Assembly: GCA_050701115.1 (NCBI GenBank)
Contig: JBOHER010000319.1
Coordinates: forward strand, 1-51,716
Origin: JBOHER01 sp050701115
GTDB taxonomy: Bacteria; Actinomycetota; Actinomycetes; Mycobacteriales; Pseudonocardiaceae
Reading direction: 5' to 3'
Length of the DNA: 51,716 nucleotides
Shown here: positions 15,573 through 23,248 of the stretch, piece after piece
How the letters are laid out: every line of letters begins with the position of its first letter
Position numbering within the stretch: position 1 is the stretch's first letter
Notes under the pieces: generated by a model
Database searches by the model: none
Seen by the model: only the letters and a program-made list of their open reading frames with translations
What the model was told of the DNA's origin: nothing
Position numbers and translations under genes: made by a program

Positions 15573-16342
15573 CGCTGTCCTCCCAGTTGGTCGGCGAAGG
15601 CGTTCAGCAGCGGTGTCAGCTCGCCGTGGTGACGCCAGGCCACCACCCGCGATCCGGCGGTGAGCTCGGCGAGCCGGTCGGCCGTGTCGCGGCCATAGGT
15701 GTCCCGGTCGCGTTCGGTGCGGGGCAGGTGGTGGGTGTTGAGCGCGGGATCGAAGACCCAGTCGAACCGGACGTGCGGCCACAGCGCCGCCACCGGATCG
15801 GCCACCGCCACGGGGGTGCTCACCGGCTGGTCGTCGGGGGCGTAGCTGGCCAGCACCACCACGACCTGGCGGCCGTCGAGCTGGGTGTGCAGTGGGTTGG
15901 TCTGGCCGAGGCTGCGGTAGGTGTAGAGCAGCCGCCGATCATGGCCATACCGCTGCTGGGGTGGCATCTTCCGGAACTCCTCGAGGTCGACGCCCTCGTT
16001 CTCCCACGGCTCGCCGAGTCGGTTGGCGTAGTTGAAGTAGGTGCCGACCTTGACCGGGATCGGCGTCGGCAGCGACGTCACCACCAGGCCCTCCGGGGTG
16101 CGGTAGAGGATGAGATGGTCGTTGGACAGATACCGGTAGCCGCGAGTCAGGGCGGCATTCAACGCCAGGGTGGTCTTGCCGCTGCCCTTGTCCCCGATCA
16201 CCACGATCACCCGCTCGTCGTCGGCCACGGCTGAGGCGTGCAGCATCGTGTACCGGTGCACCTCGCAGTAGTCCAGCAGCGCTTCCCGGATCGTTTTCCG
16301 GACCGTGATCGCGAGGTCGTGTGGGTTGGTCGAACAGATCAC
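15569..16342 (-). CDS. HPr-kinase-like P-loop kinase, apparently lacking its N-terminus
   Basis: 257 residues from a GTG at 16342. LHASAVADDERVIVVIGDK leads into the P-loop (GDKGSGKTT, 50-58). YRYLSNDHLILY follows, like the Walker-B-like region of HPr kinase/phosphorylase C-terminal domains. Relatives carry roughly 70-100 residues before this point; here only about 33 remain and the frame meets the opposite-strand regulator, so the 5' end seems deleted. HPrK-like enzymes such as those of paeninodin-type lasso clusters phosphorylate the peptide's C-terminal Ser. With glycosyltransferases downstream and lasso-type remnants 1-2 kb away, a tailoring kinase is the best guess. A bona fide sugar-system HPr kinase is unlikely. 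Confidence 0.7.
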   Translation of the reverse strand: MICSTNPHDLAITVRKTIREALLDYCEVHRYTMLHASAVADDERVIVVIGDKGSGKTTLALNAALTRGYRYLSNDHLILYRTPEGLVVTSLPTPIPVKVGTYFNYANRLGEPWENEGVDLEEFRKMPPQQRYGHDRRLLYTYRSLGQTNPLHTQLDGRQVVVVLASYAPDDQPVSTPVAVADPVAALWPHVRFDWVFDPALNTHHLPRTERDRDTYGRDTADRLAELTAGSRVVAWRHHGELTPLLNAFADQLGGQR

Positions 16343-17025
16343 TGCCCGCCGGGCGGCCGGAAGACGTCGGCGGTTTCCTCGCCGCGATCGGCGTCTCGGG
16401 TGACGAACGCGAACGCATCCTCGACCTCGCGCGCGGGGCAGGTGAGTCCGACTGGCTCATTGTCGGCATGCCCGGGGTGTCCCAGAAACTCTCTGGTGTC
16501 CTGGAGTGCGAACGCACCGCCGCGCGCATCACGGAGTGGCTGCCGTGGAGCATCCCGGGACTTATCCAGACCTCCGACTACGCGCGGGAGATCATCGGCC
16601 CCGACGAGGCGAAACTGACGCTGCGTCTGGCGCGCCGCGACGCACTGACCCGGCACAAACCCGTCGAGTTCTGCGCACTGCTCGGCGAGCCGGCGCTACG
16701 GCAGGTCATCGGAAGCCGCAGCGTCATGGCGCACCAATTGCGCAGCCTGCTCAGCACCCCGGAGAACGTGACGGTTCAGGTCGTGACGATCGGCTCAGGG
16801 TGGCATCCTGGAATCGCTGGGCCGTTCATTCTGTACGACTTCGCCGGTTCCCCCTCGATCGTGCACTTGGAGCACTACCGATCGAGCGCATTCGTCTACA
16901 ACGAGCGCGACGTCGAGGGTTACAAGGGCGCAGCGGATACGCTCCGCAGGGAAGTGGCGATAAGTCCCGCCGACTCTGCGAAGCTCATCGCCGATGTCAT
17001 CGCAGAATTGGAGACGACAGCATGA
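16321..17025 (+). CDS. DUF5753 regulator missing its helix-turn-helix domain
   Basis: 234 residues. Full-length relatives have about 50-60 residues of XRE-type HTH before the phrase corresponding to EDVGGFLAAIGVSGDERERI; here the frame has a stop at 16306-16308 and begins directly at that linker. The DUF5753 domain is complete: WLPWSIPGLIQTSDYAREII, LRLARRDALTR, NVTVQVVTIGSGWHPGIAGPFILYDF. Without the HTH it cannot bind DNA in the usual way. The GTG at 16321 is arbitrary. The next gene (DUF397) overlaps by 4 bp, the standard pair in actinomycetes that controls development or antibiotic genes. Confidence 0.8.
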   Translation: MGWSNRSLPAGRPEDVGGFLAAIGVSGDERERILDLARGAGESDWLIVGMPGVSQKLSGVLECERTAARITEWLPWSIPGLIQTSDYAREIIGPDEAKLTLRLARRDALTRHKPVEFCALLGEPALRQVIGSRSVMAHQLRSLLSTPENVTVQVVTIGSGWHPGIAGPFILYDFAGSPSIVHLEHYRSSAFVYNERDVEGYKGAADTLRREVAISPADSAKLIADVIAELETTA

Positions 17026-17222
17026 CCACACCGCGCGAGCACGACACCTGGCGCAAGTCCAGCTACAGCCAGCAGGAGACCGCGTGCGTCGAGGTGCGGA
17101 TCACCGGCGACCTGGTGCTGGTGCGAGACACCAAGGACCGGTCCAAGCCCGCGCACCGGTACACCTACGCCGAATGGCTGGCCTTCACCTCAGGGGTGAA
17201 GGACGGCGAGTTCGACATCTGA
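17022..17222 (+). CDS. DUF397 small protein
   Basis: 66 residues. TWRKSSYSQQETACVEVRI, then LVLVRDTKDRSKP and YAEWLAFTSGVKDGEFD, the complete DUF397 pattern. These proteins are encoded next to XRE-DUF5753 regulators, and several pairs act as a regulator with its small antagonist. The ATG overlaps the regulator's stop (ATGA). A strong terminator follows 10 bp after the stop. Confidence 0.93.
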   Translation: MTTPREHDTWRKSSYSQQETACVEVRITGDLVLVRDTKDRSKPAHRYTYAEWLAFTSGVKDGEFDI

Positions 17223-17232
17223 ACGAGAACGC

Positions 17233-17270
17233 GAAACGCCCCAGCGTCCTCTGCGGTGCTGGGGCGTTTC
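17233..17270 (+). terminator. Intrinsic terminator hairpin after DUF397
   Basis: GAAACGCCCCAGC (17233-17245) and GCTGGGGCGTTTC (17258-17270) form a perfect 13-bp stem with a 12-nt loop, starting 10 bp past the DUF397 stop. There is no long U-run, which is usual in high-GC actinobacteria. It isolates the regulator pair from the peptide-cluster remnants. Confidence 0.85.
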
Positions 17271-17401
17271 ACCATTCAGGCCCTGACCCGCACGAGCGCG
17301 GGCTGTCACGGTGTATGCGGTGGTTCGCGCACCAGAAGCGGGCTGGGAGGTCACGTTCTTCTTCTGGGTGCCGATGGCCGACGGCCGGACGGGGCCGGAT
17401 G

Positions 17402-17953
17402 GGCTGGCCACCCGCTGCCGCGGCGATCGACCCGCGTTACGCCGGCGCGGAGATCGGGGTCGGTGGACGTCGCCACACAGCTCGCGATGGACGCGATCCA
17501 GACCGTCGGCCGCACGGCGCGCTCGGATGCCCAGGTCGCCGAGCACTACGGGGTTCCCGTGCACAATCCGTTCACCGACCCCAGGTCATCGCCGTGGCCC
17601 TGTCGGTACCAGGCTGGCTGCGAGCCTCGCCCTACCGCTACAAACCCTTGCTGGCAACCGCCCTGGCCGACCTGTTGCCTGCGGCGATCGCAGCACCGCA
17701 GACCAAGGGCGACTTCACCCCCGACCACTATCTCGGGCTTCGCGTCAACACCACGGAGCTGCGCGAACTGGCCGACGGGCGCCTTGCCGAGCGCGGGCTG
17801 GTGGACCCGGATCGGCTGCGCCGGCAACTGGACCACGCCGAGGCCGGGCTCCGGGTCGCCTTCAGCGACTTCGAACCCGTGCTCGCCACCGAAGTCTGGC
17901 TGCGCACGGTCGGAGACCACGCGGCCCGTCGCGCGGTGGCAGCCGACAGGTGA
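17402..17953 (+). pseudogene. Frameshifted C-terminal fragment of a lasso-peptide cyclase-like asparagine synthase
   Basis: Three pieces in two frames join into one protein segment. WPPAAAAIDPRYAGAEIG is in one frame; DVATQLAMDAIQTVGRTARS followed by HYGVPVHNPFTDP is in the next frame (about 17464-17580); VIAVALSVPGWLRASPYRYK through TKGDFTPDHYLGLR and AFSDFEP is back in the first. The second shift lies in a C-run at about 17576-17581 and needs one extra base. The H-Y-G-x-P-x-x-x-P-F, Y-R-Y-K-P-L-L and T-K-G-D-F-T-P-x-x-Y phrases are those of asparagine-synthase-like lasso macrolactam synthetases. The amidotransferase half and ATP site are absent upstream. Bases 17271-17401 contain nothing I can place. 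Confidence 0.65.
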
Positions 17954-17974
17954 ATCGGTGGGAACGACAGCGTC

Positions 17975-18382
17975 GTGACCAGGTTCGTGTCGTGCCCCGC
18001 GCACGTGAGGTCCACCGACCTCGGTGCGGTGGCCATGCTGGTCGACCTGCGTACCGGCCGGGTCGACACCTTGCTGGACTGGACACGCGATGCCTGGATG
18101 GCGCTCGCCCGCACCGGTGACGGCAGCAGCGTGCCCGCCGCCGTCGGCGTACCCGCGGAGCGGGTCGATGAGCTGGTGCGGCAGTTGCGTGCCGACGGCT
18201 TCCTCACCAACTCCGGGACATCGCGTCCGTGGTCTGTTCCGACGGTGCCGCCGACCGCGCCGAGCTGGGGCACCACCGGTTTTCGGGGTCACGGCGATCG
18301 CGTCCAGGCGGACGTGGGTCACGAGCTGCTCACTTCCGATCGGTTCCGGTCTCGGGGTTGGCATGTTGCGAACGGCGGCTGA
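17975..18382 (+). CDS. PqqD-like RRE protein (lasso B1-like), C-terminus degenerate
   Basis: 135 residues. The first about 75 (VAMLVDLRTGRVDTLLDWTR, then AVGVPAERVDELVRQLRADG) match small PqqD-fold recognition proteins that bind leader peptides and present them to the protease or cyclase in lasso clusters. Gene order cyclase then B1, 22 bp apart, is the usual one. After P-S-W-G-T the remaining residues resemble nothing, and no B2 transglutaminase-like protease follows. Whether it is still expressed is unknown. No precursor peptide gene is evident nearby. Confidence 0.6.
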   Translation: MTRFVSCPAHVRSTDLGAVAMLVDLRTGRVDTLLDWTRDAWMALARTGDGSSVPAAVGVPAERVDELVRQLRADGFLTNSGTSRPWSVPTVPPTAPSWGTTGFRGHGDRVQADVGHELLTSDRFRSRGWHVANGG

Positions 18383-18555
18383 CTTCGGCGGCGCAGGCGG
18401 TCCAGTCGCCGGTGTGGCCGCGGGCAGTTCGGTAGCGAGGGCGAACAGGAGGTGGAGCGGTCTTGCCGGGGGCGGAGGCCGACCCGCGTTACGCCGGCTC
18501 ACCGGGCTCGCCGCCACGGCCTGCCGCACCAGCGCATCCGATGCATAATTGCGGT

Positions 18556-18984
18556 GTGGTCACCTCGGATGACAAGAGTTCACCAGCCACGAAGAAGTCG
18601 GCCGACGTCGCGCAGGATGCGGCGACGAAGCCGGTTTCCGCTGGCCCGGAGACGCCAACCACACCGGTCAGCCCAGCCGACGTCCCGCGGAAGCCGAAGC
18701 GTCCGAGCAGAGGTCCGGCGAGGATCAAGAGAACCCGGGTCAGCGGCACCTGGGTAGCCGTGATCGTCGCAGTGGTTGTGTTGATCTTCCTTTTGATCTT
18801 CATTCTGCAGAACCCCGACTCGGCGACCGTGCACTATCTGGGCATGTCGGGCACGCTCCCACTGGGCGTGGCACTGCTGTTCGCCGCGGTCGGCGGGGCG
18901 GTAATCGTCGCGGTGAGCGGGGCCGCCCGCATCTTGCAACTTCGCCGGTTAGCCAAGCGGGGATCCATGCGGCACCCCCTCTGA
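18556..18984 (+). CDS. LapA-domain (DUF1049) membrane protein
   Basis: About 142 residues. A hydrophilic Thr/Pro/Ala-rich, cytoplasmic-looking head (about 60 residues) is followed by WVAVIVAVVVLIFLLIFILQ, the loop NPDSATVHYLG, a second helix and a basic tail, RRLAKRG. Q-N-x-x-x-x-x-x-x-x-x-L-G between two helices is the LapA signature. The GTG at 18556 lies 7 bases after CATAAT (18544-18549), so the mRNA is probably leaderless from that codon. An in-frame ATG at 18541 would place the -10-like sequence inside the gene. Role unknown; LapA-like proteins are linked to envelope or LPS assembly in Gram-negatives. Confidence 0.8.
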   Translation: MVTSDDKSSPATKKSADVAQDAATKPVSAGPETPTTPVSPADVPRKPKRPSRGPARIKRTRVSGTWVAVIVAVVVLIFLLIFILQNPDSATVHYLGMSGTLPLGVALLFAAVGGAVIVAVSGAARILQLRRLAKRGSMRHPL

Positions 18985-19033
18985 TCGCGCCCGCGCAGTC
19001 AGGAATATCCCTGCCGGTCTTCTCGTTGTGATG

Positions 19034-19047
19034 TATGCACATGCATA
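19034..19047. promoter_or_regulatory. Palindrome upstream of the luciferase-like pair, possible operator
   Basis: TATGCA (19034-19039) and TGCATA (19042-19047) are perfect 6-bp inverted arms with a 2-bp spacer, ending 17 bp before the ATG and just ahead of the AGGAGG ribosome site at 19054-19059. A repressor bound here would block transcription or initiation of the two-gene operon. Confidence 0.4.
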
Positions 19048-19063
19048 AGACGCAGGAGGCATC

Positions 19064-20158
19064 ATGCAGTTCGGGATTTTCACGGTCGGGGACGTGACCC
19101 CGGATCCGACGACCGGGCGGGCACCGTCGGAGGCGGAGCGGATCAAGGCGATGGTGGCCATCGCGATGAAGGCCGAGGAGGTGGGCCTGGACGTGTTCGC
19201 GACGGGTGAGCACCACAATCCGCCGTTCGTGCCGTCGTCGCCGACGACAATGCTGGGCTACATCGCCGCCCGCACCGAGCGGATCATCCTGTCGACCTCG
19301 ACCACGCTGATCACCACGAACGACCCGGTGAAGATCGCCGAAGACTACGCGATGCTGCAGCACCTCGCCGATGGCCGGGTGGACCTGATGATGGGCCGCG
19401 GCAACACCGGGCCGGTGTATCCGTGGTTCGGGCAGGACATCCGCCAGGGCATCCCGCTGGCCATCGAAAACTACCACCTGCTGCGCCGGTTGTGGCGGGA
19501 GGATGTGGTCGACTGGGAAGGGAAATTCCGCACGCCGCTGCAGGGCTTCACCTCGACGCCGCGTCCGCTGGACGGTGTGCCGCCGTTCGTGTGGCACGGC
19601 TCTATCCGCAGCCCGGAGATCGCCGAGCAGGCGGCCTATTACGGCGACGGGTTCTTCGCCAACCACATCTTTTGGCCCAAGGAGCACTTCATGCGGCTGA
19701 TCGGCCTGTACCGGGCGCGGTTCGAACACTACGGGCACGGCTCGGCTGATCAGGCGATTGTCGGGTTGGGCGGGCAGGTGTTCCTGCGCCGCAACTCTCA
19801 GGACGCGGTGCGCGAGTTCCGCCCCTATTTCGACAATGCCCCGGTGTACGGGGGCGGGCCGTCGCTGGAGGACTTCATGGAGCAGACGCCGCTGAGCGTG
19901 GGCAGCCCGGCCGAGGTGATCGACAAGACGCTGACCTTCCGCGAGAGCTTCGGCGACTACCAACGCCAACTGTTCCTTCTCGACCACGCCGGTCTGCCAC
20001 CCAAGACGGTCCTGGAACAGCTGGACATGCTCGGCGAGGAGGTCGTTCCGGTGCTGCGCAAGGAATTCGCCGCGCTGCGCCCGGAACACGTCCCGGAGGC
20101 ACCGACCCACACCAGCCTGCTCGCGGCGGCACGAGAGAAGGCGGACGTGCTGCGATGA
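19064..20158 (+). CDS. LLM-class flavin-dependent oxidoreductase, CE1758 family
   Basis: 364 residues with the bacterial luciferase-like TIM barrel: FGIFTVGDVTPDPTTGR, FATGEHHNPPFVPSS, ILSTSTTLITTNDPVKIAED, LMMGRGNTGPVYPWFGQD. It uses reduced FMN and O2 on an unknown substrate. The CE1758/CE1759 designation reflects a two-gene unit of luciferase-like monooxygenase followed by an NADPH-dependent FMN reductase, exactly as here with an ATGA overlap (20155-20158). AGGAGG is 5 bp ahead of the ATG. A palindrome upstream suggests local repression. Confidence 0.92.
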   Translation: MQFGIFTVGDVTPDPTTGRAPSEAERIKAMVAIAMKAEEVGLDVFATGEHHNPPFVPSSPTTMLGYIAARTERIILSTSTTLITTNDPVKIAEDYAMLQHLADGRVDLMMGRGNTGPVYPWFGQDIRQGIPLAIENYHLLRRLWREDVVDWEGKFRTPLQGFTSTPRPLDGVPPFVWHGSIRSPEIAEQAAYYGDGFFANHIFWPKEHFMRLIGLYRARFEHYGHGSADQAIVGLGGQVFLRRNSQDAVREFRPYFDNAPVYGGGPSLEDFMEQTPLSVGSPAEVIDKTLTFRESFGDYQRQLFLLDHAGLPPKTVLEQLDMLGEEVVPVLRKEFAALRPEHVPEAPTHTSLLAAAREKADVLR

Positions 20159-20784
20159 CCGCGCGCAAGGTGGCTGTCGTATCGGCCGGATTGAATCAGC
20201 CGTCGTCGACCCGGCTGCTCGCCGACCGCCTGGCGGCGGCGACCCGGCAGGCTCTCGGGGGAGAGGCGGTCGAGGTCGACGTGATCGAACTGCGCGACCA
20301 TGCCCATGATCTGGCGAACAACCTGGTCACCGGGTTTCCCACCGGAAACCTGCGCGAGGCGATCGACATTGTCGCGCAGGCTGACGGGCTGATCGCGGTC
20401 ACTCCGATCTTCACCGCTTCCTACAGCGGCCTGTTCAAGTCGTTCTTCGATGTGCTCGAACCGGACTCGTTGGCGGGCACGCCGGTACTCATCGGAGCCA
20501 CCGGTGGCACCGCACGGCATTCGCTCGCCCTCGAACACGCGGTACGCCCGCTGTTCGCCTACCTCCGCGCGGTTGTCATGCCCACCGCGGTCTATGCCGC
20601 ATCGGAGGACTGGGGCAGCGCGAGCGGCAACGGGCATGCGCTCACCGACCGGATCGAGCGCGCGGCTCGCGAGTTCGCGGCGCAGATCGCGGACCGCGCC
20701 CCCGCAGCCGCGATCGACCCGTTCGATGACGTGACACCATTCGCGCAACTGCTCGCCAACGGTCGCGACGCGGACGCCGCGTGA
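20155..20784 (+). CDS. NADPH-dependent FMN reductase, CE1759 family
   Basis: 209 residues with a flavodoxin-like fold: VAVVSAGLNQPSSTRLLADR (FMN phosphate loop), a GLIAVTPIFTASYSGLFKSF middle strand, and GTPVLIGATGGTARHSLALE. It most likely supplies FMNH2 to the monooxygenase encoded directly upstream, to which it is translationally coupled. Such pairs are conserved in Actinobacteria; the substrate remains unknown. Confidence 0.92.
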   Translation: MTARKVAVVSAGLNQPSSTRLLADRLAAATRQALGGEAVEVDVIELRDHAHDLANNLVTGFPTGNLREAIDIVAQADGLIAVTPIFTASYSGLFKSFFDVLEPDSLAGTPVLIGATGGTARHSLALEHAVRPLFAYLRAVVMPTAVYAASEDWGSASGNGHALTDRIERAAREFAAQIADRAPAAAIDPFDDVTPFAQLLANGRDADAA

Positions 20785-20796
20785 TCGGCAAGGCCG

Positions 20797-20976
20797 GTGT
20801 CAAGCATGTCGCGTGACGGTGCGGAACCAGGACGACGCTTCAAGATCGATACCTGGCTGTCGCTGATGGAGGTGCATGCCGCGGTGCTCCAGGAGATCGA
20901 GGTCGCGGGCGCCAGGCAACGACATCAACATATGGCCGCAAGGGAGGTGACTGATGGTCGCACCGACTCGCAGCGC
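20797..20976 (+). pseudogene. Possible MarR-family N-terminal remnant
   Basis: Just after the reductase, a plus frame from about 20809 reads RFKIDTWLSLMEVHAAVLQE, resembling the first helix of MarR regulators (L-L-E-V-H-A-x-V-x-x-x-L-E). The expected HTH does not follow, and the frame becomes antisense to the next gene. If real, it is the stump of a regulator of the monooxygenase pair. The evidence is short and the call tentative. Confidence 0.3.
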
Positions 20977-21765
20977 CTAGCCGTCCACCGGGGTCAGTTC
21001 AAAGTGGACGGTCCTGCCGGTCTTGGCGCGTCCCACCCGATGCGCCAGCGGGACGAGTACCCCGTGCAGCAACGGATACTTGCGGGTAAGCAGCCGACCG
21101 GCGTGCCGATACTCCGCGCCGTGCAGTCGCCGCATCCGGCCATGCAGTTGTCCGGGCGCGGTGGGCTTGCCGAGACCGGTGGATGCCGCGAGTGCGACCG
21201 CGGGGTTGCGCTGCAGTCGCCGAGTCTTGATGGACTTCTCGAAGCTGCGGATATAGGCGCAGTCACCGTCCACGACGATGCTCACCGGTGTGCTGCCCGG
21301 CCTGCCGTCCTTACGGTACGTCGTCAAGTTGATCGTCTTCTGCCGGACGAACGGTGTGAGTGCAGGGCTGGCAGTCGAGGTCACTTCGCCAACCACGTAA
21401 CCGAGTTGACGCAGTCGCAGCACCAACGCTGCCGCGATGAGCAGCGAAAGAGCACCCAGACCCCAGGCTTGCCCGATCGAGCCACCCAGGTGCACGTCGA
21501 GCACGTGGTTGACGGCATGCACGGTGTTGGCGATGAGGAAGCCGGTCAGCACGGTCGCCAGCGCGTCCGACCAGATGATGCTGAGCAGCAGCATGGCGCC
21601 GATGCCGATCTGGAACGCCCCGACGTCGTGCAGGAAGTGTTCGTGGAACGCGAAGTTCACGAACTCGGCGAAGGAACGCGGAGCGGTGAGCGACCAGATG
21701 CCCGCCGCGGTGGTCATCAGCCCGGCAAGCGCGGTCGCCGCGCACTGGTGCATCGAATGGCTCAT
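20977..21765 (-). CDS. Fusion of a four-helix membrane domain and a PPOX/F420-type flavin-barrel domain
   Basis: 262 residues in two parts. Residues 1-125 hold four hydrophobic helices (LAGLMTTAAGIWSLTAP, HFLHDVGAFQIGIGAMLLLS, HAVNHVLDVHLGG, GALSLLIAAALVLRL), a His-containing DoxX/DUF4345-like bundle. Residues 140-262 match the split beta-barrel of pyridoxamine-phosphate-oxidase-like, F420- or flavin-dependent reductases: INLTTYRKDGRPGSTPVSI, then CAYIRSFEKSIKTRRLQRNP. Such domains are normally separate proteins, so this tethers a cofactor-binding reductase to the membrane. The ATG at 21765 is the natural start. Cofactor choice (F420, FMN or heme) is open. Confidence 0.75.
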   Translation of the reverse strand: MSHSMHQCAATALAGLMTTAAGIWSLTAPRSFAEFVNFAFHEHFLHDVGAFQIGIGAMLLLSIIWSDALATVLTGFLIANTVHAVNHVLDVHLGGSIGQAWGLGALSLLIAAALVLRLRQLGYVVGEVTSTASPALTPFVRQKTINLTTYRKDGRPGSTPVSIVVDGDCAYIRSFEKSIKTRRLQRNPAVALAASTGLGKPTAPGQLHGRMRRLHGAEYRHAGRLLTRKYPLLHGVLVPLAHRVGRAKTGRTVHFELTPVDG

Positions 21766-21784
21766 TCAGCGCACCCAATGCACT

Positions 21785-21799
21785 GAGCGCTATTCAATG
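21785..21799. repeat. Solo end of a family 2 repeat (tentative)
   Basis: GAGCGCTATTCAATG at 21785-21799 shares its first 12 bases with the left end of repeat D2 (GAGCGCTATTCACAAC at 45112). The rest of the element is absent. It lies in the 50-bp gap between two minus-strand genes. It could be a decayed copy or chance. Confidence 0.35.
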
Positions 21800-21815
21800 C
21801 GGCCCCCGCCCCCGA

Positions 21816-23099
21816 TCAGGAGGCAGGCGCGCGGTCGGGCTCGTCGGCCGACGGCACCGCCCGCCGGTCGCGCGCCACCGCTGCGGCACCCAGCACCAGT
21901 AGCGCCAGCACACCGGCCGCCACATTGAGCACGCTGTAGCCCCACCAGGCCACGACGACGCCGGCCAACGCTCCGGCACACGCGGCGAACAGCCCCATCA
22001 CCAGGTCGGACGCACCCTGCACGCCGGGGCGCTCAGCGAAGGGAACCGCGTCCACCAGCAGAGCCGATCCGGCGATCAGGCAGCACGACCAGCCGAGTCC
22101 CAGCAGGAACAGCCCCAGCATCAGCCCGAGCGAATGGCCCTCCGGCGCGCGACCTGCCAGCACCACCGAGGCCAGCAGGATGCCCCCGCCCGTCGCGAGC
22201 ATCGCGGGGCGACCGATCCGGTCGGTGAGCCAACCCACCATCGGCGACAGGGCGAACATGCCGAGAACGTGCATGCTGAGAACGAAGCCGATGATTTGCA
22301 GGTCGGCGCCCCCATGGTGCATGTGCAGCGGTGTCATCACCATCACCGAGATCATCACCGCGTGCGCGACGCCAACGGCAACCATGGCGGCTGCCGCCCG
22401 GGGGCGCACCGACATCACCGACCACACGTGCCGCAGGCCCACGTGCGCGGTGGTGACTTCGCCGCGTGCCGCCGCATGCTCGCGTGCCAGCAACAGCGGA
22501 TCAGGCCGTAGCAGGAGCAACAGCACGGTGGTGGTTACCGCGACCGCGAGCATGGCGAGGAAGAACGCCCCGGTCAGCTCGGGCACGTGCAGCCACTGCG
22601 CCACCGTGACACCGGGCCCGATCAGGTTGGGGCCAAGCACCGCGCCCAGTGTGGTCGCCCATACGACCACCGCCAGCGCTCGTGCCCGGTGTCCCGGCTC
22701 AGCCAGGTCGGTGGCGGCATAGCGGGCTTGGATGTTGGCCGCGGTTGCCCAGCCGATGGCGAAGGTACCCACCAGCAGCAGCAGAAACGAGCCTGCGACA
22801 CCCGCGACCACACACACTCCGGCGCCAACGCCGCCAACCCCGTATCCGGCGGCCAATCCGATTCGCCTGCCCCTGGCCGACATCAGCCGCGCCAGCACGA
22901 AAGCCGCCACAGCAGCGCCGAGCACCTGGGTGGTCTGCGCCAGCCCTGCGAGGGCCGCCGATCCCAGGATCTGCTCGGCCAGCAGCGTGGCTACGGTGAT
23001 GCCGGTGGTCACCCCGACGCCACCAAGGGCCTGGCTGACCACCAGGGTGCGGACAGTGCGACGCTGGACCGCCGCCACTTCGGGCAGGACCGCGGTCAT
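21816..23099 (-). CDS. MFS transporter, probable exporter
   Basis: About 427 residues, 12 hydrophobic helices. The loop 2-3 signature appears as RLMSARGRRIGLAAGY and the second-half repeat as GWLTDRIGRPAMLATGG. MTPLHMHHGGADLQIIGF between the halves is His-rich and typical of a YfiS/quinolone-type MFS group in actinobacteria. The ATG at 23099 is preferred over an in-frame GTG at 23105. Substrate unknown; no resistance regulator is adjacent. Confidence 0.88.
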   Translation of the reverse strand: MTAVLPEVAAVQRRTVRTLVVSQALGGVGVTTGITVATLLAEQILGSAALAGLAQTTQVLGAAVAAFVLARLMSARGRRIGLAAGYGVGGVGAGVCVVAGVAGSFLLLLVGTFAIGWATAANIQARYAATDLAEPGHRARALAVVVWATTLGAVLGPNLIGPGVTVAQWLHVPELTGAFFLAMLAVAVTTTVLLLLLRPDPLLLAREHAAARGEVTTAHVGLRHVWSVMSVRPRAAAAMVAVGVAHAVMISVMVMTPLHMHHGGADLQIIGFVLSMHVLGMFALSPMVGWLTDRIGRPAMLATGGGILLASVVLAGRAPEGHSLGLMLGLFLLGLGWSCCLIAGSALLVDAVPFAERPGVQGASDLVMGLFAACAGALAGVVVAWWGYSVLNVAAGVLALLVLGAAAVARDRRAVPSADEPDRAPAS

Positions 23100-23248
23100 C
23101 CGCACGCCGCATTCGGTCGGGGCCGCCCGGTTGTCATGCCGCCCAGTATGGTCAATTTCGGCACGTGCGTACAGGAAATTACCGTCGCCGCTCTGCGGCC
23201 GTAGCGCGGAAGTAGCACAATCCGACCCGAATGAGCTACGCTGACGTG

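Noticed and set aside
17311..17400. Plus-strand phrase VYAVVRAPEAGWEVTFFFWV as part of a gene
   Set aside because: It looks protein-like but matches nothing I know, has no start or domain, and lies between a terminator and a pseudogene.
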